A stretch of DNA of 64,000 nucleotides from Ricinus communis (Eukaryota > Streptophyta > Magnoliopsida > Malpighiales > Euphorbiaceae): contig NC_063261.1 in the NCBI RefSeq assembly GCF_019578655.1, positions 13,878,216 to 13,942,215 on the forward strand, in the 5' to 3' direction. Positions 35,497-47,860 of the stretch are shown here, piece by piece. The translations under genes were made by a program, and so were the position numbers. The notes under the pieces are model-generated. The model had not been told where the DNA came from and did no database searches. It saw only the letters and a program-made list of their open reading frames with translations. Every line of letters begins with the position of its first letter. Position 1 is the first letter of the stretch.

Positions 35497-38400
35497 TCAG
35501 ACCTTCAGAAAGCCTTTCTCCCTCAGGCTTTCAATTGTGTCCTTAACAGTAACCTCCAGAGGAGTGAAGTCGATGCCTAAAGTTTTCGCTTTCTCATTTG
35601 ACACCTCATATTTTGACACAAATGGCTTCTCATCAACACATCTGCTTATTAAACAAGAAGCATATAGAACATTGGTGATTTTGTTTTTCTATTAGGTGTA
35701 AGAACTATTTATATATGAGGCAACTCCAATGTGAGTGATATTTCACAACTAGATTGCACTGAAACGGAAATAGAAAACACGATATGATACGGAGATATAA
35801 AATTTTTAAATATATAAAAGTCATGCTAATATTTTTAAATAAAATTTAAAGAAGTAATAATTATTTACGAAAATTAAAATATAGAAATAATAAATGACTT
35901 ACTAGTTTTTTTTTACTGTATCATTGTATTTGTCATCATAAAAGATACAAAATAGATATAATTAATATACTGGTCATGTTGATATATAATAAAAATTATA
36001 TATCGTGCAACTTGGCCATTAAGTTACTAGGTGATATTTATTAGATTTTAAGAAAATAACTATTTTCTATAGACGAAGAGAAAAATAATGTATGAAAAAA
36101 ATATACATATATAGAGATTTTTAAATGTAAAATAACTAAAAATCAAGAATATTAATATAATAAGAAAATTATATAATAGAAAAAAAAAGTTAACAATCAT
36201 CTATAAGTAGAAAGCAAAATAAATAGCAAAAAAACTAAAAAATATTTTTTAAAATAGAAAATCCAATTAAATGGAAAATTGTCTTTAAAAGTTTCTTAAA
36301 ATTTTCAAAAATAACTAAACTAATAGAAAACATTTTTTGAAGTTTCTGAAACGTGTCCGAAGAGTTTCTGGAGTGTTTTAGTGTCTGAAACGTGTATGAA
36401 ATTTCCATAACCCATTTTAGAGTTTCCATGCGACATAGTTTCGCAATAATAATGAAATTTGCAATGACTTACTTTTCTGGAAGTTGCAAGGAGGGGTAGT
36501 GTTTGCGGACAATGTTCAGGACCTCGGAGAAGTGTGTGACACTGGCAACTAAACAGTATCTGCCACTAGCTGAAGGTCTTTCAAAAGCTTGAATATGTGC
36601 ATTTCCAACATCTCTAATATCAACAAATCTATAATTGTCATTTGGATATGTCTGAGCTCCTGCAGATACAATGTACTATATGTATGATAAAAGGGGATGA
36701 GCTACTGGAGAAGAGATTTTAAAGCTATATACAACATTTGTCTGGTCTTACACTAAATTTGAGAGGGAGACATGCATTCAAGAAGTGTGTGCTTGAATCT
36801 GATGTGTGGAAAATTACAAAAGCATCAATGATTCAGAAAGATTACCATTGACATGTTTCAGTATCACCTCTGTGGTAATGTTGAGAGTTGGCTGCAAGAA
36901 AGGACCAATCACAAACCCTGGATTTATTGTAACCATGTCTATTCCATTTTCTTTCGAAAATTTCCAAGCAGCAGCCTCAGCTAAGGTTTTCGAAACAGCA
37001 TACCATAACTGGACAGAAACAAAAGCAATTACCTCCGAAGAACTTGTTTGGTACAGTCGAAAATTATTTGAATGACTTGCTGGTTCTCTTGTTCATATTG
37101 AATTTTGTAACATTAACTTATTAACAAAACTTACCAATGTAACTCTGAATCTCGGATGACCCCTGAATCGAACTAATTCAGGAGAAACATATGAATAAAC
37201 AGTGTATTCTATTCTGAAACGTGGAATATACACAGTATATTGTTCTGGTGAGACTAAAATTAGAAGTCTGGTAAATCACTATCATATGTCTAAACTCCAT
37301 AGAAATTTTGAAAATTTCTACAGTTAATAATTCCTCAGAAATTCAGAAAGAAACTGTAAAACTTGCAAACAAGATGGCAATACCTGCTTTTCCTCGCAGA
37401 AAGCTTGATCCGAATTCCATGTCTCATCAATTACCACATCAGGTGTCAGAGGTTTTCCATTGAACATTACTGCTGAAATGGAAGATGTTATAACAACTCT
37501 CTTTACAGAAGGAAATTTTGCACAGGACTTGAGTACATTTAGTGTTCCTCTCACTGCTGGGTCAAGCAATTCTGCCTGAAAGGAGAACATGTAAACATGG
37601 AATTATGAACATTCTATGAACTGAGGCAAGAAACACTATGCGAAATAGTGGATTATATCATTTGCAAGTTGCTATAGTTGACTATTATAAGCAACAAGCT
37701 TAGCTATATAGTAATGCATATCAAGCTTACCTGAGGATCATTTGTTGAAAGAATCACAGGAGAAGCTGTGTGGAAAACACCTTCACAGCCATCAACAATT
37801 GGATCAAAACTTCCTTCTTCCAGCAAATTGGCTTTGAATAAATGAAGCCTCTCTTTGGCTCCATCAAGAACACGCAAGTGTTCTGTTTTCTTCAGATCAT
37901 CTGTTGGTAAACAGAAAGAGAACAACAAAAATCTTGACCAAATTTCTGACAAAATCTTTGTAACTAAGACCGCTTAACATAGAATTTCACAATAAATCTG
38001 AAATTCCAAAAGAAATAAAAAAGTTTCAGCTCCAGATACAAAGAAACGTTCTTAAGAAAACCTAACAGCTATAGTTAATTAGTTTTAAACACACAAGTAA
38101 CTAATAGATCATAAGGCAATCAGAAAACAGAACCCAACCCAGAATCTAAAGAACAACAATTTTAGCCATTAAAGCCACAAAGATCATACTGAGTTTGACC
38201 ATATTAAGCTGACAAGAGACAACCAAGAAACTGAAAAAGGCAACAGTACCACAATGTGCTAAGAAAACTGAACAGACAAGCAGAACTAAAGGCTCAAATT
38301 ACCCAGAAAAATCATAAAGATGACACTGACATGATCACAATAAGCTTAAAAGATATTGTCGACATTAAACATAAGCTGACAACTTATCCAAAGGGGAGAC

Positions 38401-38561
38401 CCAGAAGAACCAAAAACAGAAAGAGAAACTAATATCGACTCACTTAGATCTCGAACACTGGCTTTAACTGTATAACCATGGTGGATTAAAAGCTTGACTA
38501 GCCAAGAAGCTATGTAACCAGACCCTCCTGTTACACAAACCACTCTGCCTTCTCCACTCAT
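35497..38561 (-). CDS. SDR-D: phenylacetaldehyde reductase / CCR-like NADPH reductase
   Basis: Exons (transcript order): 38444-38561, 37731-37900, 37384-37575, 36846-37008, 36473-36659, 35497-35641. They total 975 nt, 324 aa, intact, and are length-identical to SDR-A and [24 protein letters not shown] starts the Rossmann fold. R37 and K44 are kept (VRDLNDLKKT; the usual Pro39 is Leu), with TSS in exon 3 and catalytic Y163-AVS-K167 in [27 protein letters not shown] and the C-terminal [19 protein letters not shown] are close to the family norm, so of the five copies this and SDR-E look most like characterised phenylacetaldehyde reductases, which reduce phenylacetaldehyde to 2-phenylethanol. Cytosolic; no signal or membrane segment. 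Exact substrate is inference. Confidence 0.92.
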
Positions 38562-39420
38562 TCTCTGTCAAAGCAAGAGATATGAAAGAGTCTACGTTGT
38601 GAAGGTAATATCCTAGTACATGTGGCCAAAATCTTAACTGCCCTCACAGCTAGTGATTGGAAGTTAGCAAACACAATGAGGTAGAGAAAGCCGGCCTCAG
38701 TATCAAATATAAATGTGCATCTCAAATTTTAAATTTTTATATTGTTCTTTTAAATATTTGTTAGGTTATCTAAGAGCTCAGAGTACGAATCTCACTAAAA
38801 ATAATATGCCGTCAATTCCTTGAAGAAGAGTTGCGATCTTTAATTTTTATATCTTCTCCAATAAGTTCCAGTGATAATTACTGGACAGGGTTGTCTAGAG
38901 AATTATTTAAAGTTCCTGTTTCTTTAAATTGGGAATGCACACAATAATCTCTTTCGGTGGTGGACAAATTAAACATCAAAATTATGAATGAACACACTTA
39001 TAAAATGGAGTTTCATCTGATCTAACGCCACAAACCATAAGGTGAAGTTTTTCTAAAGTTGCCTTGATTATGTACAAGCCTCTGTTTTTATCTGCATTAT
39101 GAAATACACCAGTTAATTTACTAGTGAAGTATATGAATCATAGAAGCTACGGCCATTTTACAGGACTTGTTCTTGTTTTGAATGTTGAAAGGAGAAATAT
39201 AATAGAAGAAAAACTCCACCTTATAAGTGAAAACCTATGAGAGTGGGATAGCCTCATTACATATTTTATATTTGAATATACAGTTACAAAGGGATATGAA
39301 AAATGATAAAATTACAGAACTTGTAATTTATTGTTCCCTATTGAAGAGAATACAAATTTGTTCTGATAAAAATAATGTCAATGATCACAACCCAGTGAGG
39401 CATTTGGAAAAACTGAATAG
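38562..39420. other. Intergenic region between SDR-E and SDR-D
   Basis: Promoter side of SDR-D and 3' side of SDR-E. No other coding signal. The spacing of about 860 bp is the tightest in the array, and D and E are in the same orientation. Confidence 0.55.
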
Positions 39421-42400
39421 TCAGATATTAATAAAGCCTTTCTCTTTAAAGCATTCAATGGTGTCCCTAGCAGTAACCTCCAAAGGAGTGAAATCCAAAC
39501 CCAAGGCTTTTATTTTCTCCTTGGATACTTCATATTTTGGCACAAAAGGCTTGTCATCAGAACATCTGCTTATGAGATTAAATAAAGAAAGAGAAGATAA
39601 ATATTTCATCTTTTGTCTGTCTAAAATTTTGAGATTTGGTTAGAAATTTTTATTAAAATACAGGAGAATGCTGATGAATTAATTAAATTATAAATCCTGA
39701 CAAACAAATATGATCAAGTTAGGCAAAAACATATATAACTTACTTTTCAGGAACACACATTGTGGGGTATTGCTTGCACAAAATCTTCAAGAACTCAGAT
39801 AAGTGTGCAACTCGTTCAACTAAACAGTACCTGCCACTAGCTTCAGGTTTTTCAAAAGCTAGAAGATGTGCATTTGCAATATCTCTGACATCAACAAATC
39901 TTAAATTTTCATTTGGAAATGTTTGACCTGCATGGGAAAAAGAGCATAAGATGAATTCACGTAGGATTGATATACCTAACAGGAAAACAAGGTTGCAGCC
40001 AGCAAGTTTTCCATCATTTATAAGTTCTAATCACCAACGTGTGTCTCATTCATACATTGTCAGACGTGAGTACTTCGAAGTAAAGTGAAGATTCAGGATA
40101 ACATGGGACCAATGAGAGGTTTTCCATGAATTTACATCAATATTCCTGATGTAATTAGAAAAATCCTAGAAAATATAAAAAGAAAAGAGAAAAGAAGTAA
40201 GCCTGCCATACACTTGAGTTTTACATGGCATAAAAATGTATGTTTGAAGTAACTGTTGTGAAGTAAAATACCTTTTATGCGGTTCAATATAATCTCCAGA
40301 GTGAGATTAGGCATTGGCTGTAAAAAAGGACCAATCACCCATCCTGGATTTATTGTAACTAAGTCAATTCCATATTCTTTTGCAAATTTCCATGCAGCAT
40401 CCTCAGCTAAGGTTTTTGAAAGCATGTACCATAGCTGGAAAAGCATGACACAGAATGCTTTAGGATTTTAATTCTCTCATATCTTGATAATGATTTGATT
40501 AACATCAATTTGCGCACATATCTTAAGTTAATAAATGTGATAAGCTCTTAAACAAAATTATCTTGGAGAAAGGTTCGACAAAAAAATTACACAAGTCATC
40601 ATCAAAAACATACTCAGAGATTAAAGTGACTACTCTTAAACTAGAATAAAGAAACAAATAAATTATAATACATATAAATCCCATGTTATCTACTGCAAAA
40701 TGAAGGAACAGATGAACGTGTTTCATTATTCCAAGGAGATTAACATATATCTTGACATTCATGTGACTCAGAATCATTGTGATAGTTTAAACTAACAAGA
40801 TGTAGTTTAATTAACAAAATGCTCAATCAGTCTCACTGATGACTATGTTAAGCTTTAAGGAGAAAAACAACCAAAAGAGGAGCAGGGAAAAGCATCTTCT
40901 TTAGGAATTGTAAAAGTATAAAATAAATTTGAAATTGTTGTGTTGTCTATTGATCATGGAAGTATATATATATATACAATTGGAGAAGTTTTTTTTCTAG
41001 AATATTATAATCTTTAGAATTATCTCTAAGTAATTATACTCTATCTTCTATTAATTACTCCATATTCTAGATTATTCTACAACACTCCCCCTCAAGCTGG
41101 AGCATAGATATCAATCATGCCCAGCTTGTTACAAAAGTAGTTCACTCTAACTCCATTCAAAGCTTTTGTAAATATATCGTCTATCTGTTCTCCTGTCTTC
41201 ACATAACTAGTAGTGATTAGACCTTGTTGTAGTTTTTCACGAACAAAGTGACAATCAATCTCGATGTGTTTTGTTCGTTCATGAAACACTGGATTAGCAG
41301 CAATGTGAAAGTGCAGCTTTATTATCACACCAAAGTCTTGCCGACAAAGACATTTTTATACCATTTTCCATCAGAAGTTGGTATATCCATATAATTTCAC
41401 ATGTTGCGTATTCTGACTCCGCGCTTGATCGGGATATAACATTTTGCTTCTTGCTTTTCCATGAGACTAGATTCCCTCCAAGAAAAACACAATAGCCTGT
41501 AGTGGATCTTTTGTCCATTTTAGAACCTGCCCAATCTGCATCCGAGAAGCATTCGATTTGAGTGTGCCTATGATTTTGATAGAGAATTCCTCGTCCTGGA
41601 GCTCCTTTTAGATAACACAATATTTGTTCTAAGGCTGCCTAATGATGAACTGTTGGAGCTGCCATAAATTGACTGACAACACTAACTGAATAAGCAATAT
41701 CAGGTCGAGTTATTGTAAGGTATTTCAACTTCCCAACTAGTCGTCTATCTCTCAGGATGCTTAAATAATTCACCATCTTCTATGAATTTTATATTAGGAT
41801 GCATTGGTGCATTGCATGGTCTTGCCCCCAGTTTTCCCGTTTCTTGCAGTAAATCAAGGAAATATTTTCGCTGGGACAGAAAAATACCTTTCTTGCTTCT
41901 CATTACCTCAACACCCAAAAAATATTTCAGATTTCACATATCTTTCGTGTGAAATGCCTGTAGAATCACTCCCAGTGATTACAATATCATCCACATATAC
42001 AACTAACAGAATGATGCTAGATTCCAAGTGTTTATAGAAAACTGAGTGATCAGATTTGCATTTTCTCATCCCAAATGTTTCAATAGCTTCACTAAATTTT
42101 CCAAACCAAGCTTGCGGGCTTTGTTTCAACCCATATAATGATTTATGAAGATGACATACTCTCCCAGACTCCCCCTGAGCAACAAATCCAGGTGATTGCT
42201 ACATGTAAACTTCTTCCTTAAGATCACCATGAAGAAAGGCATTTTTGATGTCCAGTTGATGTAATGGCCAGTCATGTGTAGCGGCCAGAGAGATGAAAAT
42301 CCGAACAGATGTCATTTTAGCAACAGGAGAGAAAGTATCAGAATAATTCACTCCATAAGTCTGAGCATAGCCTTTTGCTACTAAGCGGCTTTGAGGCGAG

Positions 42401-45240
42401 CCACTGACCCATCTGGATTAACTTTGATGGTAAATACCCATTTACATCTGATTGCCTTTTTGTCTGCAGGTAAATCAACCAATTGCTAAGTACCATTTAC
42501 ATCTAATGCATTCATCTCTTCTATCATGGCGTGGCGCCAACCAGAGTGGGATAAAGCTTCATGCACTGTTTTGGGAATAGTGATGGTATCGATGGAAGCA
42601 ATAAAAAAAGAATAGGAAGAAGGTGACAAATGATCATAAGATACAAAGGAAGAAATGGGGTAAGTGCACTGACTCTTACCTTTCCGAATGGCAATAGGAA
42701 GGTCCAAGTCGGGAGAAGGATCTAATGATGAAGAAGCCATAGGTACAGGACATGAATCGCTGGAAACCGGCCTTCTAGAATAGACATGGTGAATAGATGG
42801 TTGCTGAATTTGTGGTGGATTGGAGTCTGCAGCTACTATGCTGGTAGTAGTATAAATCAACCAATCATCATCCTTAGCTTGTTTTAAAGAAGGAGATGCA
42901 GAGAAAAACCGAGTGCTTTCGAAAAAAGTAACATCAGTAGATACCAAGTATCGATTAAGATCAGGACAATAACAACGATATCCCTTCTGAAGACGAGAAT
43001 AACCAAGAAAGACACACTTAAGAGACTTAGGATCTAATTTTGTAACATGAGGACAGACATCTCTGACAAAACATGTACACCCAAAGATTTGTGGTTCGAT
43101 AGGAAATAAAGGTTTATTAGGAAACAGAATACTATAAGAAGGTTTACCATGAAGGACAGAAAATGGCATACGATTGATTAAGAAACAAGCGGTTGAAACC
43201 ACATCAGCCCAGAATGATTTGGGAACTTGCATTTGAAATAGAAGAGCTCTAACTGTTTCAAGGAGGTGCCTATTTTTCCTTTCAGCTACACTATTCTGAT
43301 AAGGTGTATCAACACAAGAAGTTTGTTGAAGAATACCATGTTGAGTCATGTAAGTTTGAAAAGAGTGGGATAAGTATTCTTTTGCATTTTCACTTCTTAA
43401 GTTAAGCACAGAAAGATTAAATTGTGTTTTAATTTCAGCACAAAAATTAGAAAAATGTGAAAATAACTCGGAACGATTTTTCATTAAATAAAGCCAAGTA
43501 ACATGAGAATAATCATCTACAAAAGTGACAAGATAACGAAATCCAGTTTCAGACACTACAGAACAAGGACCCCAAATGTCAGAATGAACTAACTCAAAAG
43601 GACTACTAGCTTGTTTATTGACTCTTGGACCTGAAAACCCATGATGATGTTTGGCAAACTGACAAGACTCACAATTTAGAGTAGATATACTAGAAAACTG
43701 AGGATATAACTGTTTAAGTAGCGGAAGTGATGGATGATCCAATCGACAGTGAATATCGAACGGACTGAGGGCACTGGAACATGAAATTAAGTTGAAGGAA
43801 AATTGTGGAAGATGTAAGACATAAAGAAAGGGATGAAGTTGCATTAATAGTGCCTGAGCCAATAACACGTGAGGGCGATCCATCTGCTAAACTAACAGTG
43901 CTAGAAGAGGAATGTGGTTGAAAAGAGGAAAATAAATTGGGGTTACCTGTCATATGATCTGTAGCACCAGAATCAATGACCCATTTTGATGAAGAGGAAA
44001 GAAGACATTGACTTGGATTACCTGAGTCGGCAATAGCAGTGATAGGCTGCGAGGGAGATCTTAACGTCTCTTGAAATTGAGAGAATTTAGCATATTCATT
44101 TGCAAAAACCATGACTGTCTTATCAGTTGGTTGAGGGAAAGGAGTTATAGTAGCTGCAATATGCGCAGACGAATTCCTTTGAAGCCTTTTTTGCAATTTC
44201 TTGCAAGTTCGTTTTGTGTGTCCGGGCTCATGACAATAGTAGCAGACAACTCCCTCTTGTTCTGGAACCCGATTACTTGAACTTCCCCCTTTATTAATGT
44301 TCTTGCTGAATCGCCCAGAATCAGTATTTCGACTGATGAGGGCATTAGTCGGCTGAGATGGAGCAACTAATGGGGTTGATTCATTGCGGACAACCCTACT
44401 AAAAGTCTCCTGCAATTGGAATTTGAGGACTGGAAAGAATTTGAGATTTTACAGTCTCAAATTCAGAACGAAGACCAGCAAGAAAACTCATTACAGCTAT
44501 TTGTTCTCGTTGAGCCTGTTGGATTGTCACGTCAGGACTAAAGGGCAATAAAACATTAAGCTCCTCATAAATACGCTTAAAGTTCATAAAATAAGCAGTG
44601 AGAGATTAATCTTGCTGTTCAGTACGATGAAAGCTCCGGCACACATCATAAATACGAGAGATATTGCCTTTACCCGAATACATAAAATTCAGATAATCCA
44701 TTAATTCCTTAACATACTCACAGTGATCAATGAGAGAAAGTATTTCGCCGTCAATTGAGTTCCTCAGCTGTAAGAATATACGGGCATCATCTGTTAACCA
44801 AGCTTTCTTGGTATTGTCATCCGGAGGATTATCTGTTAGGTGATAAGCCTTGTTGATGCTTCGTAAATACACACGAACAGTCTTGCTCCATCCACGAAAA
44901 TTGGACCAATTTAATTTTTGATCCGTAATTTTCGTCATTGCCGGAATGATATCAGTAGTGACAGAAACTGATTTGGTACCACTCATGATTACAACAGTAG
45001 GCAGCAGAGAACAAAATGGATAATAGTAGTGTCCAAATAACAAAGACACAGGCAACAAAGAAAGAAACACCACAAGAATCTCACAGTGCTGCTCACTAGG
45101 GCAGAAAATTATTTTTAGCAAATGATTGCTCACTTGGGCAATCTGAAGCAAAGGAGGATCAGATAATCAGATTAGGCTCTAATACCATGTAAAAGTAAAA
45201 AATAAATCTGAAATTGTTGTGTTATCTATTAATCATGAAA

Positions 45241-45278
<38 letters not shown>

Positions 45279-47349
45279 GGAGAAGTTTTTATTCTAGAAT
45301 ATTCTAATCTCTAGAATTATCTCTAATTAATTATACTCTATCTTCTATTAATTACTCCATATTCTATAATATTCTAGATTATTCTACAACAGGAATCAAA
45401 CTAGTTTAGAGAACACATATGAGAACATACTCCGCTCTGGTACTAAATATATATATATATATATAATTGGAGAAGTTTTTATTCTAGAATATTCTAATCT
45501 CTAGAATTATCTCTAATTAATTATACTCTATCTTCTATTAATTACTCCATATTCTATAATATTCTAGATTATTCTACAACAGGAATCAAACTAGTTTAGA
45601 GAACACATATGAGAACATACTCCGCTCTGGTACTAAAGCAACTAGAATTCTAGTATAGCTATTTGATAAATTAAGGCCAGAAAAAGCTTAAAAAAAAAAA
45701 AACAAAAGCCCTAATAGCACAAATTGAATATGCTGCCGAAGGCAAGTTAACATCACAAACATTAAAGTTAATGAAAGGAAACAACGAAACTTGTGAAGAG
45801 ACCATAACCTTATTTTGTTCACAGAAAGCTGGATCTGAATACCAAGTCTCATCAACTACCACATCAGGAGTCAGAGGTCTCCCATTGCATGTGACTGCTG
45901 CCATCGAAGATGTTACAATTACTCTCTTGATAGAAGGCAGTTTTGAACAGGAATTGAGAACATTCAACGTTCCCTTAATTGCAGGCTCAAGCAATATCTG
46001 GAATGCAGATAATGTAGAAACACGGAGTTCAAAATAATTTTATGCCTTGGTCAAGAAAACATTCTGTAAATCAAGCATTCTGGATGTAAAAATTTCCATA
46101 CTTTGTTGATAGTATTGTTTATTAAATAAGCAGTATCGCATCAGTGTGGGTCATTTGGAGACCCATAAAGATTAATGAAGTTCTAGTGTCCAACAAGTTA
46201 ACCTGTGGGTCATTTGCTGAAAGAGATAAAGGAGAAGCTACATGAAATACACCTTCACATCCCTCAACTATGGGATCGAAAGCTCCTTCATCAACTAAAT
46301 TTGCTTTGAACAAGTAAAGTCTTTCTTCGGCTCCATCTAGTGCACACAAGTGATCTGTTTTCCTAGGATTACCTATGGCATGCACAAACAAAGTTAGTAA
46401 ACAGAAAGAGAGCCCCAACAAAAATAATGGATATGGAAGTTGAGATTTTGGAAACAAGACTGGTTGTCATAAAATTCATAATGCAAGTGGGTAAATACTA
46501 CTTGATCTGCAAAACTGGTGCATACAACATATCCATCGTTGGATTGCAAGACTAATAATCTATAATCGAATTCAAGGCGTAAATGGCGGATTGTGATATT
46601 TATAGAGAACAAATTGAGCTGGTCTATCGAAAGCATTAGGTTCCACCTGCGATGATATCCACTAAATCAGAGCATTAAGCCTTTGGGATTTCCAAGTTTC
46701 AAACAACAACCTGCCTTAATTCTATCATCATACGCATTGACTAAGAAGTATTACATACTTAAACACAATTACTAACTGTCAAAAAAGAAAACCCAAAAAG
46801 ATAAAAAGATAATTGAAACATTTGAACCATATAGATTTCAACATTAATGGAAAATATCTAATGACGAAAAGTGTAATTAGGTTGATTTTATCTAAAACTG
46901 AATCAAGTCAAGTTTCAAAAGTGCCAATCCTAGTTTTAATATGTAAAGCTACATCATGCCTGGATCCTAGCTACTTTAATTATAGTATATCGATATACCT
47001 GGATCCTAAGACTAGTAGAATTTGTGTTATGATCTTAAGAATTCTAATTCTATCAATCGAGATACACTAGATATGACTGCTGAGGCATAACCAAACCCAA
47101 TTCTAATTCTATAGCATAACCAAACCCAGAAATTTGCTAAACGGAAAAATTTAAGATCAAGAAGAAGAAGAAGAAGAAGTAGAAGAAGAAAAACAGAGAG
47201 AGAAGAAGAAAGAGAAAACTGACTCACTCACATAGATCAGAAACAGTGGCTTTAACAGTGTAACCACGCTGAAGCAAGAGCTTGACAAGCCAAGAAGCTA
47301 TGAAACCTGATCCTCCTGTTACACACACCACTTTTCCTTTTCTGCTCAT
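39421..47349 (-). CDS. SDR-E: CCR-like reductase with a copia element in intron 3 and Arg37 replaced by Ser
   Basis: Exons (transcript order): 47232-47349, 46203-46372, 45809-45997, 40272-40434, 39744-39927, 39421-39565. They total 969 nt, 322 aa, with no break. Exon 3 and exon 5 are each one codon shorter than in [24 protein letters not shown] is the Rossmann start. The usual VRDP is VSDL, so Arg37, which contacts the NADPH 2'-phosphate in DFR-type enzymes, is Ser here; K44 remains. TSS and catalytic Y162-MLS-K166 ([11 protein letters not shown]) are kept, and the C-terminus [17 protein letters not shown] is canonical. Intron 3 is 5374 bp because of a sense-oriented copia insertion, which could cause premature polyadenylation or splice changes. 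Donor of intron 1 is CTAT|GTGAGT and acceptor CATAG|GT. Coding potential is intact, but expression and cofactor use are uncertain. Confidence 0.82.
40909..41084 (-). repeat. copia-2 3' LTR
   Basis: 176 bp; pairs with 45188-45391. Confidence 0.92.
41092..44986 (-). pseudogene. copia-2 gag-pol, broken
   Basis: Gag starts at ATG 44986 ([15 protein letters not shown]), with the copia-type gag region in 44606-44986 and 44399-44587. A CCHC knuckle ([14 protein letters not shown]) and protease motif [11 protein letters not shown] lie in 43714-44415. A long open integrase piece (42486-43883) has HCRLDHPS...[25 protein letters not shown] and [16 protein letters not shown] is fragmented; [11 protein letters not shown] and the catalytic YVDDI lie in 41908-42129. 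RNase H has [20 protein letters not shown] and SRSSAESEY (41294-41620), ending [15 protein letters not shown] to TGA 41092-41094. Several frameshifts and stops break it, yet long open stretches remain, so it is younger or less decayed than copia-1. Confidence 0.9.
45188..45391 (-). repeat. copia-2 5' LTR
   Basis: 204 bp. Includes an (AT)n microsatellite at about 45243-45275; its outer part is duplicated to the right. Confidence 0.92.
45258..45637. repeat. 190-bp tandem duplication spanning the copia-2 LTR/intron junction
   Basis: Units 45258-45447 and 45448-45637 read identical by eye. Each contains the outer 134 bp of the LTR, the ggaat target duplication and 51 bp of further SDR-E intron (to ggtactaaa). 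The junction lies in the (AT)n tract. The duplication therefore post-dates the copia insertion. Confidence 0.9.
47155..47215. repeat. (GAA)n-rich microsatellite in intron 1 of SDR-E
   Basis: Repeated gaa units with single interruptions, just inside the intron-1 donor of SDR-E. Confidence 0.8.
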
Positions 47350-47840
47350 TGTAGCTCTTTCTCTCTCTTTCTTTCTTTCTTTTTCCCACTTCCCGACAAG
47401 AATAGATATATTTCAGTTCACTCTTGCCCCATCTGTCTGATTGTCAGGTACCTGGCTCATGTATGGTCAAGCACCTCTCTAGTATAGCAGCGGAAGAATG
47501 ATTATATTTGCATAATGAAATGAGCAGTAGAGTAGGAAAGAACTTGGAAATTATAAGGGATGAGAATTAAGGATAAAGGATAGAGAAAGAATGATAAATA
47601 AAATAAGTAGAGAATTGCATTGATTGTGATAACTTTCGTCATTATTTACTCATTGCTTTTGCTCTATTTTGGTCCAATCATTTTTAGGATCCCTTCATGA
47701 CGCATAATGACAGCTAATACAAACAAATAAAAAGAAATAACAGCTAAATAAAAATAAAATAAACAAAAACAACCAAAATATCTAGCACACGCACAATTTA
47801 TTCGTTGACGTTTAGTAGTCATCTAACTTGGCTATCATTG
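47350..47840. promoter_or_regulatory. 5' flank of SDR-E
   Basis: Next to the ATG the sense strand is GA-rich (AAAGAAAGAAAGAAAGAGAGAG), as in SDR-A and SDR-C. No clear TATA box was assigned. Further upstream lies the gypsy relic. Confidence 0.35.
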
Positions 47841-47860
47841 ACTGCCATTTCAACTGCCAT

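Larger units (their letters stand above)
40909..45391 (-). mobile_element. Ty1/copia LTR retrotransposon (copia-2) inside intron 3 of SDR-E
   Basis: 4483-bp element, same strand as SDR-E. The 5' LTR is 45188-45391 and the 3' LTR 40909-41084, with ends TGTTGTAG...TTTTACA on the minus strand. A perfect 5-bp duplication ggaat flanks it (40904-40908 and 45392-45396). The primer-binding site TGGTATTAGAGCC (45187 down to 45175) and a polypurine tract (gagggggag, 41085-41093 reversed) are in place. The LTRs differ in length (204 versus 176 bp), mostly from an (AT)n expansion and a 12-bp ataatattctag insertion in the 5' LTR. Confidence 0.95.

Noticed and set aside
45448..45637. An independent solo LTR beside copia-2
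   Set aside because: It is the second unit of a 190-bp tandem duplication that also contains non-LTR intron sequence.
2967..47349. Array read as a multi-enzyme biosynthetic gene cluster
   Set aside because: All intact genes in it belong to one reductase family; no P450, transferase or synthase is present, so it is a tandem family, not a pathway cluster.
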